Of a stretch of DNA of 24,330 bases, positions 21,212-24,330 are shown piece after piece. This DNA comes from WVXT01 sp964403285 (GTDB lineage: Bacteria; UBA6262; WVXT01). Every line of letters begins with the position of its first letter. Position 1 is the first letter of the stretch. The position numbers and the translations under genes were made by a program. The notes beneath the pieces were generated by a model. That model was not told the DNA's origin, searched no databases, and saw only the letters and a program-made list of their open reading frames with translations. The DNA is taken from the NCBI GenBank assembly GCA_964403285.1, contig CAYOFG010000024.1, positions 1 through 24,330 on the forward strand, read 5' to 3'.

Positions 21212-22155
21212 ATTATCTTCACCTGGCGCCTGCCAGATACTACCTCTCCAATAGGCAGAGCCTGCGGTAAACGGGATAAGAGTCTCTTTCTTTTAGCCGG
21301 GGAGACAATCAGAACCATACCTATTCCCATATTGAAAGTATGAAACATTTCTTCTTCTTTAATCTTTCCCTTTTTCTGAACGACCTGGAAAATTCCGGGA
21401 ACTCTCCAGGAACCCTTATGGATTATTGCCTGGCACCCCCGAGGAAGAATGCGAGGAATGTTATCAATAAATCCTCCTCCCGTGATATGGGCAATTCCCC
21501 GCACAATAGACTTTACGGAAAGGATGTCTTTCACATATATCTTTGTGGGCTTCAATAATTCCTCCCCTAAGCTTCTTAATTCTCTCTGAGAGAAAATTTT
21601 ACGCACCAGAGAGAAACCATTACTATGCAAACCCGAAGAGGGAAGACCAAAAATTATATCGCCCAGCTTAATCTTCTTTCCATCTATTACTTCTTTTCTC
21701 TCAACAATGCCCACGCAAAAGCCAGCTAAATCGTATTCGCCTTTCTTATAGAAGCCAGGCATTTCCGCAGTCTCTCCTCCTATTAATGGGCAAGCACCCT
21801 GAAGGCAGCCTTTATGAATCCCCTTGATTACTTCCTCAGCCACTCCCACATCCAGCTTTCCCGTGGCAAAGTAGTCGAGGAAGAACAAAGGTTTTGCTCC
21901 ACAAGTTATGACGTCATTGACACACATTGCCACAAGGTCAATTCCTACTGTATTATGTTTTCTTACGAGTTGCGCAATTTTTAGTTTTGTTCCCACCCCG
22001 TCGGTAGAGGCAACGAGAAAGGGTCTCTTATATCTTGCCAACTCCATCGGGTAAAGACCAGAAAATCCCCCGATTCCAGAAACAATCCCCTTTATTTTCC
22101 TTATCAGCTCCTCTGCCTTCTTTATGTCTACGCCCGCCTGTTTATATGTCACCAT
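21208..22155 (-). CDS. purM: Phosphoribosylformylglycinamidine cyclo-ligase PurM (AIR synthetase)
   Basis: PurM uses ATP to close FGAM to aminoimidazole ribonucleotide, the fifth purine step. Conserved blocks run in order: YKQAGVDI, TDGVGTKLKIA (51-61), GIDLVAMCVNDVITCGAKPLFFLDYFATGK (71-100), LIGGETAEMPGFY (124-136), GLPSSGLHSNGFSLVRK and AHITGGGFIDNIPRILP. It ends with the FNMGIGMVL segment. At 315 residues it is slightly shorter than the usual 340-350, mostly at the N-terminus and tail, with no core block missing. The ATG at 22155 is 3 nt after the transporter stop, and it overlaps the formyltransferase by four bases. Confidence 0.96.
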   Translation of the reverse strand: MVTYKQAGVDIKKAEELIRKIKGIVSGIGGFSGLYPMELARYKRPFLVASTDGVGTKLKIAQLVRKHNTVGIDLVAMCVNDVITCGAKPLFFLDYFATGKLDVGVAEEVIKGIHKGCLQGACPLIGGETAEMPGFYKKGEYDLAGFCVGIVERKEVIDGKKIKLGDIIFGLPSSGLHSNGFSLVRKIFSQRELRSLGEELLKPTKIYVKDILSVKSIVRGIAHITGGGFIDNIPRILPRGCQAIIHKGSWRVPGIFQVVQKKGKIKEEEMFHTFNMGIGMVLIVSPAKRKRLLSRLPQALPIGEVVSGRRQVKII

Positions 22156-22158
22156 AAG

Positions 22159-23814
22159 TTAAACTCTCTCCCTTTCATCAATATGCTCCCTTTCCTCAAT
22201 ATGTTCCCACTGCAGTGGAGAAATAACCGCCTGACCGATATTAGTTAAATGGTCCCCTATCTTTTCAAAGTTACTCACCATCTCCAGAAAAACTATCCCC
22301 GAAAGCACCTTACAAGTTCCATTCTCTAATCTCTTAACATGATTCCGATTCAGCTCATCCCTCAAGAGATTAACTCGCGCCTCCCTCTCAATTACCTTTT
22401 GAGCCTCCCCAACCTCGTTTGTCTTAAGTGCAGAAATAGCCTCCTCCACCATCCGGTCGATTTCTCCCTGTATCTGACGGATTTCACTAATTGCCATCTG
22501 GGAGAAAGGTAACTTTTCCTCAATTTTCCTTTCTGCCAAATCCCTCAAGTTCTCCGCATGGTCGCCGATTCGCTCAACATCATTTATTAAATGCAAAAGA
22601 GGCGGAATCTTCTTTGACTCCTCCTCGCTCAATTCTCTCTGCATTAGTTCCACCAGATAATTTGTCACCGCCGCTCTCAGGCTGTCCACTGCTTCCTCAC
22701 CCTGGGAAACTTTAGCCAATGCCTTAATGTCATTTTTCATAAATCCTTCAATAGCGTCGTCTATCATATCTTTGACCAGATTCAAAGTGTGAATAGCCTC
22801 GTAGACAGCTGCTTGCAAAGCTAAGACAGGGGTGTATAAGAGGTGTTTTTCCAGATGCTTCGGACCTGCCTCCACAACAGTCTCCTTCCCAGGAACAGCC
22901 TTTTCAATCGTCCGTGCCAGAACTCCTGCCATAGGAAGGAAAAGCGTGGTGATTATTACATTAAATATTGTATGGGCGTTAGCACATTGCCGCATGATAC
23001 TGGTTGCAGTAGTCGCAACGAACTTTTCATAATAGGGTAGAAAAGGCAAGAGAAGAAGTACTCCCAGAACTTTAAATGTCACATGGGCAATGGCCGTCCT
23101 CTTTGCAGAAATAGTTGTGCCGATAGAAGCCAGAATTGCGGTTATACAAGTACCAATATTATCTCCCAAAATTAGAGGTATTGCGCCTCTCAAGTCTATT
23201 AATCCAACAGAAGCTAACGCTAAAACTAAACCCACTGTTACGCTACTCGATTGGATAATCATTGTCACTACCATACCAGTGGCTATGCCAGTAATAGGAC
23301 TCTTACTAAAAATAACGAAAGCATTGCGGACAGACTCACTGCCTCCAAAAGGTTTCACTGAACCCGTCAATATGTTTAGCCCTAAGAAGAGAATACCGAA
23401 ACCGAAAAGAAATTCTCCAATATTCTTATAAAATTTCTTTCTCGCGAACAAGTTCATCGCCATACCCAACCCGATGACTGGCAAAGCATAATCGGTCAGT
23501 TTAAAAGCGATTAATTGCGCAGTCACTGTCGTGCCAATATCAGCTCCCAGAATCACGCCAATTGACTGTCTCAAGGTCATCAGTCCAGCATTTACGAATC
23601 CCACCAAGATAACTGTCGTGGCACTTGAGGACTGAATAATTGATGTTACGCCCAGGCCAACGAACATGCCGATAAAGGGCGTGCTGGTTAGAGCAGCAAG
23701 AATTTTCCTCATCCTATCTCCAGCAGCCTTGTGTAGCCCGGTACCCATAAGATGTATGCCAAATATGAATAAGCCCAGCCCACCAACTAAACCAAATATC
23801 AACTCTTTTATCAT
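22159..23814 (-). CDS. Na+/phosphate cotransporter family protein (NptA/YjbB-like) with PhoU-like domain
   Basis: The N-terminal about 320 residues are a hydrophobic NaPi-II type transporter with the diagnostic inverted repeats: QSSSATTVILVGFVNAGLMT (61-80) and QSSSVTVGLVLALASVGLI (188-206). These are followed by GADIGTTVTA and GDNIGTCITA respectively. The C-terminal about 200 residues are helical and charged, matching a PhoU-like domain (ERIGDHAENLRDLAERK; FEKIGDHLTNIGQ). Such proteins move phosphate across the inner membrane; the related E. coli YjbB exports it. Direction here is unknown. GGAG inside the end of purE precedes the ATG. Placement between purE and purM is unusual and suggests phosphate balance is tied to purine synthesis, an inference. 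Confidence 0.92.
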   Translation of the reverse strand: MIKELIFGLVGGLGLFIFGIHLMGTGLHKAAGDRMRKILAALTSTPFIGMFVGLGVTSIIQSSSATTVILVGFVNAGLMTLRQSIGVILGADIGTTVTAQLIAFKLTDYALPVIGLGMAMNLFARKKFYKNIGEFLFGFGILFLGLNILTGSVKPFGGSESVRNAFVIFSKSPITGIATGMVVTMIIQSSSVTVGLVLALASVGLIDLRGAIPLILGDNIGTCITAILASIGTTISAKRTAIAHVTFKVLGVLLLLPFLPYYEKFVATTATSIMRQCANAHTIFNVIITTLFLPMAGVLARTIEKAVPGKETVVEAGPKHLEKHLLYTPVLALQAAVYEAIHTLNLVKDMIDDAIEGFMKNDIKALAKVSQGEEAVDSLRAAVTNYLVELMQRELSEEESKKIPPLLHLINDVERIGDHAENLRDLAERKIEEKLPFSQMAISEIRQIQGEIDRMVEEAISALKTNEVGEAQKVIEREARVNLLRDELNRNHVKRLENGTCKVLSGIVFLEMVSNFEKIGDHLTNIGQAVISPLQWEHIEEREHIDERERV

Positions 23815-23821
23815 GGATTAT

Positions 23822-24330
23822 CTACTCCATTTTACTCTTTGAAGTCGAGTGTTTCTGATAGCCGAATGTTTCCAGTCTCTTACCCTTCTTCTCCACATCT
23901 TTTGCTAACTCAGCCTTATATCTTTTCAATTCTTTCCTGATGCGCACATCATTCAAAGCAAGAATCTCTATTGCCAGAATAGCGGAGTTCACAGCACCCG
24001 AATTCCCAATCGACATAGTAGCAACAGGTACCCCCTTAGGCATCTGCACAGTAGAATATAGAGAATCTCTTCCCTTCAATGCTTCTGTATGCATAGGAAC
24101 ACCTATAACCGGAAGAGTGGTGTGGCTAGCAATTACACCTGCAAGATGCGCCGCTCCGCCAGCCCCAACAATCAAGACTTTGAGCCCCCTCTTTTCCGCT
24201 CTCTTAGCGTAATCGATTGTCCTCTCAGGAGAACGGTGTGCAGAGGAGATTGTCATTTCATAAGGAACTTTAAACCTCTGCAGGATTTCCGCCGACTCTT
24301 TCATAGTGGAAAGGTCCGAATCAGACCCCA
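23822..24330 (-). CDS. purE: N5-carboxyaminoimidazole ribonucleotide mutase PurE (5' end cut by window edge)
   Basis: PurE converts N5-CAIR to CAIR (class I), or carboxylates AIR directly (class II). The frame stays open to the window edge: upstream of the ATG at 24304 it continues as GSDSDLSTMKESAEIL, which is the conserved PurE GSxSDxxxM phosphate-binding start, so only a few N-terminal residues are missing. SSAHRSPERT holds the catalytic His, followed by IVGAGGAAHLAGVIA, LPVIGVPM and DSLYSTVQMPKGVPVATM. No purK is visible in the window; it could lie upstream, so class I or II cannot be decided from context. A short Lys-rich tail ends 7 nt before the transporter start. Confidence 0.95.
   Translation of the reverse strand, partial: GSDSDLSTMKESAEILQRFKVPYEMTISSAHRSPERTIDYAKRAEKRGLKVLIVGAGGAAHLAGVIASHTTLPVIGVPMHTEALKGRDSLYSTVQMPKGVPVATMSIGNSGAVNSAILAIEILALNDVRIRKELKRYKAELAKDVEKKGKRLETFGYQKHSTSKSKME

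Noticed and set aside
1639..24212. Plus-strand open frames such as 5170-5604, 8487-8879 and 16749-17267
   Set aside because: They lie antisense to confidently identified genes, show no domain resemblance, and reflect codon bias of the real strand.
24310..24330. GGGGTCTGATTCGGACC at the window edge resembling the GGGGTCAGAGTCA repeat class
   Set aside because: In frame with purE it encodes GSDSDLST, the conserved N-terminal phosphate-binding motif of PurE, so it is coding sequence.

Overview
This window looks like a chromosomal nucleotide-biosynthesis supercluster from a bacterium, probably an uncultivated lineage. It is moderately AT-rich. All 23 protein genes and the one tRNA are read from the minus strand, with short or overlapping junctions, and I see no transposase, phage gene or CRISPR array. 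The order ispE-spoVG-tRNA-Gln, the class 1B dihydroorotate dehydrogenase (PyrD plus PyrK) and the intergenic hairpin repeats suggest a deep-branching candidate phylum (for example Omnitrophota or Aerophobota). That placement is inference and was not tested by any search.

In the direction of transcription (high to low coordinates), the window opens inside purE, which is cut by the window edge. Next come a Na+/phosphate cotransporter-like membrane protein with a PhoU-like tail, purM, a long PurN-type formyltransferase, a HAD-family phosphatase and a PfkB-family sugar/nucleoside kinase. Then follow purH, a dCMP deaminase-like gene, purB, purA and an orphan MalK/MsiK-type ABC ATPase. Together these cover several steps of IMP synthesis and the branch to AMP. 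purF, purD, purL, purC and purK are not visible here.

A GAF/HD-GYP signalling gene (10637-11857) separates the purine block from the pyrimidine block. It has its own candidate promoter and a structured leader of about 215 nt. After paired GGGGACAGTCCCC palindromes, a very good sigma70-type promoter (10438-10466) starts the pyrimidine operon: pyrR, pyrB, pyrC, pyrK, pyrD, pyrF, pyrE. The operon encodes the steps from carbamoyl phosphate to UMP; carAB is not visible. It continues into a DUF1015 gene, an exported 13-TPR protein and ispE, and may run on to spoVG and tRNA-Gln(UUG).

The most unusual non-coding signal is a set of modular compound inverted repeats in the gaps (3040-3062, 7461-7560, 10476-10515, 13254-13328, 15965-16108, 16616-16749, 18414-18498). 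Several share sequence blocks and fold on paper into cloverleaf-like shapes with outer stems and tetraloop hairpins. A second class of short repeats (GGGGACAGTCCCC, GGGGACAGGTAC and GGGGTCAGAGTCA types) is also present, and one copy appears to sit in frame inside pyrK. Start codons were chosen by Shine-Dalgarno position and family N-termini. Five genes start with TTG or GTG, and several open frames extend upstream through repeat DNA and should be trimmed.
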